Notes: generated from the letters alone by a model not told the origin. Positions 25,441-34,315 are shown, counted from the stretch's first letter. The stretch is 45,006 nt of DNA from Candidatus Vecturithrix granuli (GCA_000739535.1 DF820468.1:18464-63469), one strand, 5' to 3'. A program made the numbers and translations.

Positions 25441-25728
25441 CTATACGCTTCGCAGCGGCGTCGGATCGCCCTGACAAATAAACGCGCCCCAATAAAACGG
25501 ATGTGGGTATTTGGCCTTCATGGCGAGTTGGACGTTGCGTAAGGCCTCGGCGTGGGGTTCGCCCTTCAGCAGAAGCTGATAGAAATCTACCATCAATTTC
25601 TGCGTCTGCTCATCTGGCACTTTCCACAAACTCAGCACCAGGGTTTTCGCGCCGGCAATCACGAACGACCGCCGCAGGCCAAACACGCCTTCGCCAATAT
25701 GTACAATATTATTCACTTGCATTGACAT
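25441..25728 (-). pseudogene. C-terminal fragment of a CHAT-domain protease
   Basis: GEGVFGLRRSFVIAGAKTLV, SLWKVPDEQTQKLMVDFYQ, HAEALRNVQLAMKAKYPHP and FYWGAFICQGDP are the last third of a CHAT (caspase-like) domain. The catalytic His and Cys, which lie upstream of GEGVFG, are missing. The fragment ends where the IS630-like element starts on the other side, suggesting the insertion cut the gene. Confidence 0.8.
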
Positions 25729-25778
25729 AGCCAGAAAATAATAGTGGCTTCATTACAATTGGTCAAGGAGGAAAAGTC

Positions 25779-26252
25779 ATGAAGCCCATTTCAGAAGATT
25801 TACGTCAACGTATTGTCGCCGTGTATGAAGAGGGTCAATGGTCTTATTCGCAAGTTGCAGAACGTTTTCGTATGAGTGTCAGATCCGTCATCCGCTTTGT
25901 CAAACAATATCGAGAAATTGGGAGTGTGTTGCCGAAACCGCCGTCAAATGGCAGTCAACCAACCATGAACGCTACTGATATCCAGTATCTCAAAGACACG
26001 CTGGCTTCACACCCTGATGTCCCTCAGGACGAACTGAAAGAATTACTGAGGATGGCGACAGGAACCCAGGTCAGTCAATCGACGGCATCTTGTCATCGGA
26101 GGGATTTCTTGGAGGGCTTGAGATACAAGGGGTGCGAGGAAGTTTGGTTGCCAACCGTCACGTTTCGTGGTCGCGCCCTTTTCACGCAGGTTATGCCTGT
26201 CGTTAGCCATCTTCCTTTTAACATCGGATCAATTGTGCAAGAAAAATGTTGA
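25779..26252 (+). pseudogene. IS630-family transposase fragment
   Basis: The N-terminal helix-turn-helix region is well kept (DLRQRIVAVYEEGQWSYSQV, AERFRMSVRSVIRFVKQYR), preceded by CAAGGAGG. After about residue 108 (QSTASCHRR) the sequence no longer matches, and the DDE catalytic domain is missing. It is the left part of an insertion sequence of the IS630/Tc1 group. Confidence 0.75.
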
Positions 26253-26307
26253 CATCATCATGAACTTGGTAGTTTCAGCAGATTGTACTCGAGAATACAC
26301 GAGAGGG

Positions 26308-26422
26308 AAAGATTTCTACCTCTAGAAATCTTTTGGCTTCTATCCATCTAATCCCATTTGGGGCGATTTCTACCAATAGAAATATGTTTCTACAGATAGA
26401 AAGAGATTTCTATCTGTAGAAA
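26308..26422. repeat. Cluster of four TTTCTA-N4-TAGAAA hairpins
   Basis: Units at 26313-26328 (loop CCTC), 26367-26382 (CCAA), 26387-26402 (CAGA) and 26407-26422 (TCTG). The last three repeat at exactly 20 bp. Loops CAGA and TCTG are complementary, so units three and four also form one 36-bp palindrome. Confidence 0.9.
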
Positions 26423-26461
26423 TCTCTTCAGACGACAAATACGGCGATTTGTCCGTCTAAA
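26366..26461 (+). repeat. 96-bp repeat, copy A (inverted relative to copy B)
   Basis: The 96 bases match the reverse complement of 44911-45006 with one mismatch. The right part is a second palindrome (AGACGACAAAT...ATTTGTCCGTCT). Copy B stops at the window edge, so the full unit may be longer. Confidence 0.9.
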
Positions 26462-26720
26462 CTAGAGTTGGGTTGCCAGGAGGTCGTTTTGGGGAATCTT
26501 CGTGTCTTCACCCCTTGATAACCCAATGATCATGATGTGTTGTCAAACACGAACCGGCGTTGCCGGAAGACATGATGGGAACGGTCGAATAGTCGGCGAA
26601 CGGCGCCGGATGGTGGGGATGTCCCGGAATTCCGGCCCATAATCAGTCACTGTCGAAAATGACCGTTCCTCTCCGTCTGTTTTCAGAGGTGGTTCGAGCA
26701 CACTGCCGAAGGAGGCATCT

Positions 26721-27071
26721 ATGATCGCGTATTGTGGCATCAATTGTGACGAATGTCCTTCCTACACGGGGACGATAACAGGTGATGAGACGCTGCTCGC
26801 AAAAATGAATGAAGCGTTTGGCAATGGGAAAACGGATGCGACCGACTTTGTCTGCCTGGGGTGTAAGTATGACGATGTGAAACTGATCGCCACGGATTGC
26901 GCACGCTGCGCAATCCGTTCGTGTGCGAAGGCGAAAGGCAAGGATTTCTGTGCGACGTGCGACGAATTCGAAACCTGTGACACCATGAAACCTTACAGGG
27001 GCGACGGGACAGCGACTCGCGATAAAAGGAACGCGTTCCTCCGCGCCAAGAACATTCGCGCAAACGGGTGA
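26721..27071 (+). CDS. DUF3795 cysteine-rich protein
   Basis: A 116-residue protein starting MIAYCGINCDECPSYTG, the typical DUF3795 opening. It has about 12 cysteines arranged as CxxC-type pairs (CLGCKYDD, CARCAIRSC, CATCDEFETC), probably binding zinc or another metal. Function of the family is unknown. AAGGAGGC precedes the ATG. An attC-like site with perfect R boxes starts 41 bp after the stop, so this gene is best read as an integron-type cassette. Confidence 0.85.
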   Translation: MIAYCGINCDECPSYTGTITGDETLLAKMNEAFGNGKTDATDFVCLGCKYDDVKLIATDCARCAIRSCAKAKGKDFCATCDEFETCDTMKPYRGDGTATRDKRNAFLRAKNIRANG

Positions 27072-27111
27072 TGTATTTACGGTGACAGGACTTATTGAAA
27101 ATACAGGGAAT

Positions 27112-27222
27112 GTCTAACGATCCGCTTGTAGGGGGACGCAAAACAGCGGGCGTAAAAATTGGTTGCTCAACTTCAGGGTGGTTGCGTCTGCCTTTTTGCG
27201 CCCATGAAGCGGGGTGTTAGGC
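27112..27222 (+). repeat. attC-like integron recombination site (best example)
   Basis: Opens with GTCTAAC (27112-27118, perfect RYYYAAC) and closes with GTTAGGC (27216-27222, perfect GTTRRRY). Inner arms pair in register: CCGCTT after AACGAT against AAGCGG before GGTGTT, then GACGCAAAA against TTTTTGCGCC. Total 111 bp, within the known range. The centre holds GCGGGCGTAAAAATTGGTTG, related to the cores at 5962-6070 and 43869-43977. It lies between two plus-strand genes. Confidence 0.75.
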
Positions 27223-27264
27223 AATAAATCGGGGAAAATAGTATATTGATTGGAGAGTTGCAAT

Positions 27265-27918
27265 ATGACGAATGATAAAATCTATTGGGATAAGATAGCT
27301 GATCAGTATGATCGACATGTCCAACGATCAGCAACGATGTATGAGCATATGCTTCAATTGATCACACAAGAGCTTACTCCGGAGATGATCATGTTGGATA
27401 TTGGGACAGGAACCGGAGAGATTCCTCTTCGAATCTGTCAGGACGTTCGCCGCATTGAAGCCATTGATTCTTCAGAGGCAATGATTCGCCAGGCGCAAGC
27501 CAAAGTGACCAAACAACAGGTTACGAATGTCATGTTTCACGTACACGACTCTTCTTCGTTGCCCTATGAAGATCACCTGTTTGATCTGGTACTGATCGCC
27601 AATGTGCTTCATATTCTTCCAGATCCAAGACGTGTCCTGACAGAAGCGTATCGGGTATTAAAAGATGAGGGAAAACTCCTTGCGCCAACGTATGTTCATG
27701 GGGAGTCTTTCACCACCCGACTGATCTCCTGGGTGTTGAAACACAGAGGGCATCCGATTTATACTCGGTTTGATTCGACCACATTGAAACGCTTCATTGA
27801 AGAGGCACACTTTACTGTCAGTCATCAAATGGTCTTGAAAAATATCATGCCTGTCTCATTTGTTCTGGCAAGAAAGCGAAGAAAAAGTAGTGATGAGGAC
27901 TCCATGAGTGATCTCTGA
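27265..27918 (+). CDS. Class I SAM-dependent methyltransferase
   Basis: A 217-residue methyltransferase. YWDKIADQYDRHV is the usual UbiE-type N-terminus, MLDIGTGTGEIPLRIC the SAM-binding motif I, IEAIDSSEAMI motif II, and FDLVLIANVLHILPDP with VLTEAYRVLKDEGKL the later motifs. Substrate is unknown. The ATG at 27265 has GGAGAG 7 nt upstream; a TTG at 27250 is less likely. It begins 42 bp after an attC-like site and is followed by a group II intron remnant. Confidence 0.9.
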   Translation: MTNDKIYWDKIADQYDRHVQRSATMYEHMLQLITQELTPEMIMLDIGTGTGEIPLRICQDVRRIEAIDSSEAMIRQAQAKVTKQQVTNVMFHVHDSSSLPYEDHLFDLVLIANVLHILPDPRRVLTEAYRVLKDEGKLLAPTYVHGESFTTRLISWVLKHRGHPIYTRFDSTTLKRFIEEAHFTVSHQMVLKNIMPVSFVLARKRRKSSDEDSMSDL

Positions 27919-27929
27919 AAAATAAGCCC

Positions 27930-29130
27930 CTAGAATAAAGGGAAAACCAGTAAGATTGCGGATGTACCTGGGAAGATCTGCAAAGAAATCTCTAACGACG
28001 AGACCAGAGCTCTATGGCAAACATTGCACCTCCTCGAAATACATGCGTTGCCTAACGATGGCATGAAGCCGGTATGCCATGTGACGGCGCGATACATCCC
28101 CCTCACAGAGAGGCCAAGGAAATGGCCAGGAAATACCTTTGAGGTCATCTAACCAGCCTGAATCCGAAAGGTGCAGGGGAAAGCAGCATGTTGGAAAAGC
28201 GGAGAACAGCAGAAGTAAGGGTATGAGGGGGTTCCGCAAGACCTGATGCCAATGGTGAAAACTGAATTGCTTGAATCCCACGAACTAGTGGGGTCATCCA
28301 CGGGGAGACCCGCAAGGTCACGGAGACCCAATAGGAGTCAGCTTACAGGGCGAAGTTGGTCAGGTAGGGGGTCTCAAATATGATGAAAGACGCATGGCTC
28401 AGAAATATTTAGAGATAGTGAGGCAGAAAGGTGAAAGACGGAAGACGTTACGAAAGGTCTATCGAAACATCAGAAATGGTGAATTATTCCTGATGGCGTA
28501 CGGAAAATTATACGCCAATAAGGGGGCAGCCACAAAAGGAACGGTTAAAACGGATACGGTAGATGGCATATCATTAGCGAGAATAGAGACCATTATCGGT
28601 GACCTGAAAAATGGCATGTACAAGTGGAAACCAGCGAGAAGAACACATATTCCAAAATCAGACAGGAAAATTAGCCCACTGGGAATGCCGTGTTGGAGTG
28701 ACAAACTGGTTCAGGAAGTCCTAAAAATGGTCATGGAAGCGTATTACGAACCGATGTTCAGAGAAAGTTCCCATGTATTCCGTCCCAACAGAGGCTGTCA
28801 CACAGCCCTTTCAACGATCTGCAAACAATGGCGTGGAACAAAATGATTCATCGAAGGTGACATCAAAGGCTGCTTTGAGAAGATTGACCATGAGGTCTTG
28901 TTACGGATAATCGGCAAAAGGATAGAAGATGAACGCCTCCTCAAGTTGCTAAGGGACATGTTAAAAGCCGGATATATGGAAGATTGGAAATATCATGGAA
29001 CATATTCCGAAACACCTCAAGGGGGGATAATTAGCCCTCTCCTGGCAAACATCATCCTGAATGAATTCGACGAATACGTTGAGGATGTGTTACTTCCCAA
29101 ACATACAAGGGGCGCGGGAAATCTGGTGGT
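27930..29130 (+). mobile_element. Group II intron, degenerate and 3'-truncated
   Basis: The 460 bases before the reverse transcriptase frame are non-coding, structured and purine-rich, as expected for intron RNA domains I-IV; the frame itself encodes a maturase-type reverse transcriptase. Domain V and the 3' end are absent because the element stops at about 29125, where unrelated sequence begins. I could not find a GUGYG 5' boundary, so the left limit is approximate. Confidence 0.6.
28394..29125 (+). pseudogene. Group II intron reverse transcriptase/maturase, broken
   Basis: Conserved blocks are DTVDGISLARIETIIGDLKN, SPLGMPCWSDKLVQEVLKMV, SHVFRPNRGCHTALSTI, FIEGDIKGCFEKIDHEVLL and TPQGGIISPLLANIILNEFD. 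A TGA (28844-28846) interrupts the frame at ...RGTK-stop-FIEGDI, where the family has Trp (TGG to TGA). The YADD catalytic region and maturase domain are lost by truncation after LLPKHTRG. Inactive. Confidence 0.85.
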
Positions 29131-29149
29131 ATTTTTTCGAGTTTGGGTT

Positions 29150-29595
29150 GCGCCCGCCTTCCAAGCCCGGTGAAGCCGGTCATTGATAAATTCTTCCCCA
29201 ATTGCATCAAATTCATCCAGGATTAAGATCAGCGGTTTGGTAAAATAAAGGCGTGCAAACACGGTGGACAATGTTTTCCATGAGAGAATATCAGGAAAAT
29301 CTCTCCCAAACCATTCACGTAAATTGGCGACCAGAATTTCTGACACCCCTTCATCGGTGGTCTCTTCTTTCGCAGGCTGCATCGTAAAGGTCTCATCCTC
29401 TTGAAACTGCTTGACAATCTGCTGCATCACCCAGGTTTTCTCGGTCTGTCTGGGTGCCCAGACGGTGATGTAATGTCCCCCTTCTTCAGGATCGTCTCCG
29501 AACAGTTGGGCGTATGCCCTGTCAATTAACGCTGTTCTGGGGGCGTAATAATGCAGTTTTGTATTGATTGGTCCATACGATGAACATTTCCGCAT
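29150..29595 (-). pseudogene. AAA-like P-loop ATPase fragment
   Basis: From an ATG at 29595 with AAGGAGAG upstream, the frame reads YGPINTKLHYYAPRTALIDR, then GGHYITVWAPRQTEKTWVMQ and KPLILILDEFDAIGEEFIN. These are the N-terminal half of bacterial AAA-like ATPases. The P-loop has Glu where the invariant Gly of GKT should be (RQTEKT), and homology ends near EEFIN, where the intron-side junction begins. Not expected to bind ATP. Confidence 0.7.
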
Positions 29596-29808
29596 GATGT
29601 CTCTCCTTTTGGCATATTCCATCTCATGTATAAAAAGAAATACTCAGGGATACCCAGAAAGTCAAAAGTTTTTTCAGGTATTCTTGTTTACAAAAACACA
29701 AAATAACTTGCCTAAAATATGCCTTTTCTGTATATACGCCCATGGAAATAACTACAAGAATAATGCATAAGCAAGAATGTTCTGATTTTTACTGGAACGG
29801 GGATCATC

Positions 29809-32007
29809 ATGGGTGAGGAACTCTATTCTCTGCTTATATGGTATGCAACGCTGCTGTTGATCGGTTGGGGGAGTTTTCCGATAGTTTTTACACTTTTCGA
29901 ACATTTCCCGGATCGTGGTTTCTCGTTTTCGAAGACTCTGGGATTGTTGCTCACGACTTATTTCGTCTGGATGGCGAGCAGTCTTGGTTTTACGCAGTAT
30001 CACCGTACCGCCTGCTTTGTCTCGGCAGCGGGATTTTTCGCAGCCAATGGTGTACTTACGCTCTTCAACAGGAAACAGATTTGGAAATATATCAGAACCG
30101 ATTGGCGTGTAATATTCGGATTGGAAGGACTGTTTCTGCTCTTCTTTCTCGGAGCTGTGCTTATTCGCATCTATACTCCGGATCTGACCGGCGCGGAGAA
30201 AGAAGCGGATTTCACCCTGTTAAATGCAATTTTACACAGTAACACCTTTCCTCCCAAAGATACCTGGTTTGCCGGATCCCCGATTAATTACTATTATTTT
30301 GGTTATACGATCTGGGCCACGCTGATCAAGCTCAGCGGCGTGATTGCGCCGATCGGGTTTAATCTGGCTTTGGCGACGATTGTTGCGCTGGCTGTCAGCA
30401 ATAGTTTCGGCCTTGTCTATCGCCTGACGCAGCGCGTTTCTTACAGTCTGTTTGCAGCTTTTCTGCTCATGATTTTTGGAAATCTTGACGGGTTGATCCA
30501 GATTTTGCAGCGCGGCGACGCGCTTTTTCCTTATGACTGGTGGCGAAGTTCACGCGTTATTCCCGACACCATCAATGAATTTCCCTATTTCAGTTTTTTA
30601 TTGGGTGATCTGCATGCTCATTTTATGTCAATTCCTTTTGTGTTACTCCTTTTAGGTTTACTCAGGCAATTCGCGGGAACCTGTCACCCGAAAAGTTCAA
30701 ACGCCTCTCTGGTACCGCTTGTCCTGTGCCTTGTCGTCTCGTTGGGAGGAACGGCCGTGATCAATAATTGGGATTATCCAACTGTATTGCTCATCAGCGC
30801 CGGATGTCTGTTCCTGGCATTCCACAATCCGCTCTGGAAAGATGTCGTACCTTCGCGGCGGCTGTTCTATGGCATCGGGCTTTTTGCGCTTTTGACAGGG
30901 TTGAGTTATGCGTTCTTTCTCCCGTTTTATGCCCATTTTACGCCGCAAGTCACGCTGAAAAATTTGCGCCTGGTTTCCGCAGTCCAGCGCACCGAACTGC
31001 GCTATTTTCTGATCATTTACGGGTTATTTTTATGGACGCTGGGTCCGGTTCTTCTGAAAAATATTTTCAACCTGCGCTCCTCTTCTTTGGCGCGCCAACC
31101 TCTTGTAATCCGAGTAAATAGCGTCTTGTTGGGCCTGGTGCTGCTCTATGTGTGCCAATCGGAACGAGTATTACTGCTCAGTGCGGCCATGAGCCTGTTC
31201 TTTCTGTATACCCTCTATCGTGATGCGTCAGAATCGGCAAACGCCAGTTTTGCCTGGGGACTTCTGCTTATGGCGTTTGCGATTGTCGCTGGATGTGAGA
31301 TGTTCTATATCAAAGATTTTTATGGACATCCCTTAGAACGTCAAAATACGATTTTTAAATTTTACTATCAGGCATGGATTTTCCTTGCTCTCGGTATTCC
31401 CTACGCACTCTATGACGGGGCCTGCGAAGCGCTGCGGATGTCGAAAATCTTGAAATTTCTCTGGAAGTTCGCATTTATTCTGTTCTGCGCCGCATGTTGT
31501 TGTTATCCGATTCTGGCGACCTGCGAAAAGACAAACCGTTTTCGTGGTGCAACACAGGGCGGTTTGCCGTATCTTCCAACGTTAAATGGAATCACATATA
31601 TCGCCTATCGCGAGCCGGATGAATATGCGGCTTTAATGTGGATTCAGGAACATCTGGAGCAGGATACGGTGATTTTAGAAGCCACGGGTCGTCCTTATTC
31701 CTTTTTTGGCCGTGTGGCAACGACGACCGGGCGCAGCACCGTATTGGGATGGGGCAATCATGAAGCCTTGTGGCGCGACCAGACCTGGCAAACAATTATG
31801 CAGCGCACGCAAGATATTCAAGCTATCTATGAAACGCTTGACAAAAATATGATCATGGAACTATTACATCAATATCAGGTAGAATATATTTATGTCGGAA
31901 AATTAGAACGAGAAAGCTATGATTCCAGGGGGTTAGAAGAATTTCAACCTATGTTTCCGCGTGTGTATGAAAATGGCAGCGTGAAAATTTACGCCGCCCC
32001 TTTTTAG
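29809..32007 (+). CDS. DUF2298 (YYY-domain) multi-pass membrane protein
   Basis: A 732-residue integral membrane protein of the family named for its Tyr run, seen at INYYYFGY (159-166). Other signatures are GAEKEADFTLLNAI (128-141) and NEFPYFSFLLGDLHAH, where acidic and His residues recall glycosyltransferases of the GT-C type. About 14 hydrophobic segments are spread along the chain, and a soluble C-terminal region (from EYAALMWIQEHLEQD) follows. A sugar or lipid-linked sugar transferase role in the envelope is inferred only. No obvious ribosome site (ATG at 29809). Next gene is 225 bp downstream. Confidence 0.8.
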   Translation: MGEELYSLLIWYATLLLIGWGSFPIVFTLFEHFPDRGFSFSKTLGLLLTTYFVWMASSLGFTQYHRTACFVSAAGFFAANGVLTLFNRKQIWKYIRTDWRVIFGLEGLFLLFFLGAVLIRIYTPDLTGAEKEADFTLLNAILHSNTFPPKDTWFAGSPINYYYFGYTIWATLIKLSGVIAPIGFNLALATIVALAVSNSFGLVYRLTQRVSYSLFAAFLLMIFGNLDGLIQILQRGDALFPYDWWRSSRVIPDTINEFPYFSFLLGDLHAHFMSIPFVLLLLGLLRQFAGTCHPKSSNASLVPLVLCLVVSLGGTAVINNWDYPTVLLISAGCLFLAFHNPLWKDVVPSRRLFYGIGLFALLTGLSYAFFLPFYAHFTPQVTLKNLRLVSAVQRTELRYFLIIYGLFLWTLGPVLLKNIFNLRSSSLARQPLVIRVNSVLLGLVLLYVCQSERVLLLSAAMSLFFLYTLYRDASESANASFAWGLLLMAFAIVAGCEMFYIKDFYGHPLERQNTIFKFYYQAWIFLALGIPYALYDGACEALRMSKILKFLWKFAFILFCAACCCYPILATCEKTNRFRGATQGGLPYLPTLNGITYIAYREPDEYAALMWIQEHLEQDTVILEATGRPYSFFGRVATTTGRSTVLGWGNHEALWRDQTWQTIMQRTQDIQAIYETLDKNMIMELLHQYQVEYIYVGKLERESYDSRGLEEFQPMFPRVYENGSVKIYAAPF

Positions 32008-32040
32008 TGAAAATTTAACTTCTTTACCTACTCTTTATCA

Positions 32041-32196
32041 GGCTTTTTCGCCGTAGGCGATATGGTATTGTAGGAAAAACTCCCTCCACTCTGCATTTTG
32101 CCGTAGGCGATCTACAGGGCAACTACTGGGCGGGAAGATGGGGGCGGGTGGTCTTGCTCATTGCTACAATACCGTATCGCCTACGGCGAAAAAGCC
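32041..32196. repeat. Long inverted repeat, 33-bp arms, with extra partial copy
   Basis: Arms 32041-32073 and 32164-32196 are reverse complements with one mismatch and extend loosely a few bases further out. A third partial copy, TTGCCGTAGGCGATCTAC, lies at 32098-32115 in the orientation of the left arm. The repeat fills the gap between the DUF2298 and surE genes. Confidence 0.85.
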
Positions 32197-32232
32197 AGAT
32201 AAAATGGTTGACAGGAAAGGCTCAAAGAAACG

Positions 32233-33015
32233 ATGAACATTTTACTGACAAATGACGATGGCATTTATGCTGACGGGATTTCGGCCATGTATCAGGCATT
32301 ACGCCAAAAAGGGCATGAAGTGGTGGTGGTCGCCCCGGATAGCGAACGAAGCGCGGTGGGTCATGCCATTACCGTGTCAGACCCCTTGAAAGTGGCTTTC
32401 GTTGACGTTGAAGCGCGAATTCGAGGTTATGCGATTAAAGGCACCCCCGCAGATTGCGTCAAACTGGCGGTGAATGCCTTATTAGAGAGAAAACCGGATC
32501 TCGTCATCTCCGGCATTAACAGAGGGGCCAACACAGGCTATCACATTATTTATTCAGGCACAGTGTCGGCGGCGACCGAAGCGAGCATGTTTGGACTCAC
32601 AGCGATTGCAGTCTCATTAGATGTCTCGCTCAGAAAAAGCGGTGCAATCGATTATAACTATGCTGCTCAATTTGCGACCAGATTGTGTGATGTTGTAGCA
32701 CAGCACGGGGGACTTCCTGAAGGAACACTATTAAATGTGAATGTTCCCGGAGGCGATCCGCAGCAGATCAAAGGGGTACGAATTTGTAAGCAAGCCAGAT
32801 TTCATCAGGCTGATGAGTATGAAAAACGGGTAGATCCGTTTGAACGAATTTACTATTGGCCGAAATTGGAACAGGTCAGGGTGACGAATCCCCCAGAAGT
32901 TGAGGTGGATTATCGTTTGCTCAAAGCAGGTTTTATTGTGGTGACGCCCATTCAATACGATCTGACGGATTACAAGATGATCTCACAATTACAACAATGG
33001 ACGATTAAACTGTAG
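32233..33015 (+). CDS. surE: 5'/3'-nucleotidase SurE
   Basis: A 260-residue metal-dependent phosphatase that removes phosphate from nucleoside monophosphates. The metal site NILLTNDDGIYADG (Asp8, Asp9), VVVVAPDSERSAVGHAIT (conserved Ser), GTPADCVKLA and LVISGINRGANTGYH (Asn ligand) are all present. GTVSAATEASMFG follows as usual. Length is normal. AGGAAAGG lies upstream. Confidence 0.95.
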   Translation: MNILLTNDDGIYADGISAMYQALRQKGHEVVVVAPDSERSAVGHAITVSDPLKVAFVDVEARIRGYAIKGTPADCVKLAVNALLERKPDLVISGINRGANTGYHIIYSGTVSAATEASMFGLTAIAVSLDVSLRKSGAIDYNYAAQFATRLCDVVAQHGGLPEGTLLNVNVPGGDPQQIKGVRICKQARFHQADEYEKRVDPFERIYYWPKLEQVRVTNPPEVEVDYRLLKAGFIVVTPIQYDLTDYKMISQLQQWTIKL

Positions 33016-33126
33016 AAAACGGAGTTCCTTGTATTTTTTTCTTGACCGGGAGCGGATAATTTGGTAAGGAATATAAAACAAAAATACTGAAAATAAAAAT
33101 CTGCAACAAGCGGAAGGGGAGGATAT

Positions 33127-34182
33127 ATGAATTGGTTTATAGGTGGTATCATTATTTTTGCGATTGTGGTAATAGCCATTCTTATCTATCTCATTATTCA
33201 TACTCCGATCTTTACGGTACAGGAACAACAGGCAGTCGTGATTGAACGCCTGGGGAAATTTAAGCGGGTGTGCGGGCCGGGGTGGCATATGATCTGGCCG
33301 TTCCTTGATAAGAAGCGCAAGTTTCGAGAGGGGGGCGTGGAGCATGAATCTATTGACCAACGTGAACGCGCGGTTGATTTGCCCAAACAAGATGTAATCA
33401 CAAAAGATAATGTGCAGGTGCAAGTGGATAGCATGGCGTATTACGAGATTTCAGATCCGAAAAAAGCGGTGTACGGTATAGATGATGTGCTTGTCGCCGT
33501 GAATCAGTTGATCAAAACCGTGCTGCGCAATGTGATTGGCGATACCACGCTGCAAGAAATGCTCAGCGGCCGGGAAGCGATTAATCGCAGATTACGCGAA
33601 CAGGTGGAAAATGCCAGCGGCGACTGGGGGATTACGATTCGCAGTGTCGAACTGCAAGCAGTGACTCCGCCTCCGAGTTATGTCGAGGCGATGCGCAAAG
33701 TGTCGGAAGCGGAATTAGCCAAAAAGGCTGAGGTGACCAAAGCTGAAGGAAAAAAACAGGCTTCGATTCTTGAAGCGGAAGGGGAAGCGGAAAAAATTGA
33801 TCGGATTTACAAAGCGATTCACAATGGCAAACCGACAGAGGAATTGTTACGGATAAAATATCTGGAAGCTCTGGAAAAAATCGCGGATGGCAAAGCGACG
33901 AAAGTGTTTATGCCGTTTCCTACCAGTCCGTCCAGTCCAGGTTTCGGCTTTCAACAAGCCTTTGAAATGGCCGCAGGTTTAGACGCATATTCTTCTGCGC
34001 CGTCCCAGCCTTCTCATGAGAGTCCACCGCCAAAACCAGCGACTGAGAGTCCGACAACGCCTATTCCGAAAGAACAACAACCTGCGCCAGGAGAGCCGCC
34101 TAAACCGGGAGCACCCCAAAAGAAAATTATTCGGCGCGTAGTCAAGAGACCACCTGGCGCGCCAGGAACGCAAAAACCCTGA
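33127..34182 (+). CDS. Slipin/SPFH (band 7) membrane protein
   Basis: A 351-residue stomatin-like protein: one N-terminal membrane segment (residues 4-24), then the SPFH domain starting TVQEQQAVVIERLGKFKRV and continuing through DLPKQDVITKDNVQVQVDS and VIGDTTLQEMLSGREAIN. A coiled-coil region (SEAELAKKAEVTKAEGKKQA) follows. The last 60 residues are proline-rich (SPPPKPATESPTTPIPKEQQ), unusual for the family. Such proteins form membrane-bound rings; partners here are unknown. GGAAGGGGAGG precedes the ATG. Confidence 0.9.
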   Translation: MNWFIGGIIIFAIVVIAILIYLIIHTPIFTVQEQQAVVIERLGKFKRVCGPGWHMIWPFLDKKRKFREGGVEHESIDQRERAVDLPKQDVITKDNVQVQVDSMAYYEISDPKKAVYGIDDVLVAVNQLIKTVLRNVIGDTTLQEMLSGREAINRRLREQVENASGDWGITIRSVELQAVTPPPSYVEAMRKVSEAELAKKAEVTKAEGKKQASILEAEGEAEKIDRIYKAIHNGKPTEELLRIKYLEALEKIADGKATKVFMPFPTSPSSPGFGFQQAFEMAAGLDAYSSAPSQPSHESPPPKPATESPTTPIPKEQQPAPGEPPKPGAPQKKIIRRVVKRPPGAPGTQKP

Positions 34183-34219
34183 AACCATTGTTCAAGGTTT
34201 TCCCGAAATGCCTGCCGTG

Positions 34220-34302
34220 CAGTTGTTTCGGAAATGAGAAACAAAATTCCCAAAACCTCAGTTGTTTTAGGAAATCCGCTTTGTTCCATTCCCGAAACAA
34301 CT
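34220..34302. repeat. Three copies of an AGTTGTTT motif, two as inverted repeat
   Basis: AGTTGTTTCGGAAATGAGAA (34221-34240) is near-complementary to TTCCATTCCCGAAACAACT (34284-34302), and a third direct copy, AGTTGTTTTAGGAAAT, lies at about 34260. The cluster sits between the slipin and TPR genes and may be a hairpin or binding-site group. Confidence 0.55.
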
Positions 34303-34315
34303 CAAGAACTTGAAA

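Larger units (their letters stand above)
26253..26720. other. Non-coding region with hairpin cluster
   Basis: About 470 bases without a gene. The first part contains four TTTCTA-N4-TAGAAA hairpins and the 96-bp repeat shared with the window end. The part from 26462 to 26720 shows only the ribosome site for the DUF3795 gene (AAGGAGGC). Confidence 0.6.

Noticed and set aside
26308-26422. CRISPR repeats of the Cas12a type (AATTTCTAC...GTAGAT)
   Set aside because: The units are palindromes 4 bp apart without spacers, and no cas genes are present.
27930-28393. Protein-coding frames upstream of the reverse transcriptase
   Set aside because: Short frames with no codon bias; the region fits structured intron RNA.
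28844-28846. TGA in the reverse transcriptase as another Sec codon
   Set aside because: The position is normally Trp, not Cys, and the gene is truncated; a TGG to TGA mutation explains it.
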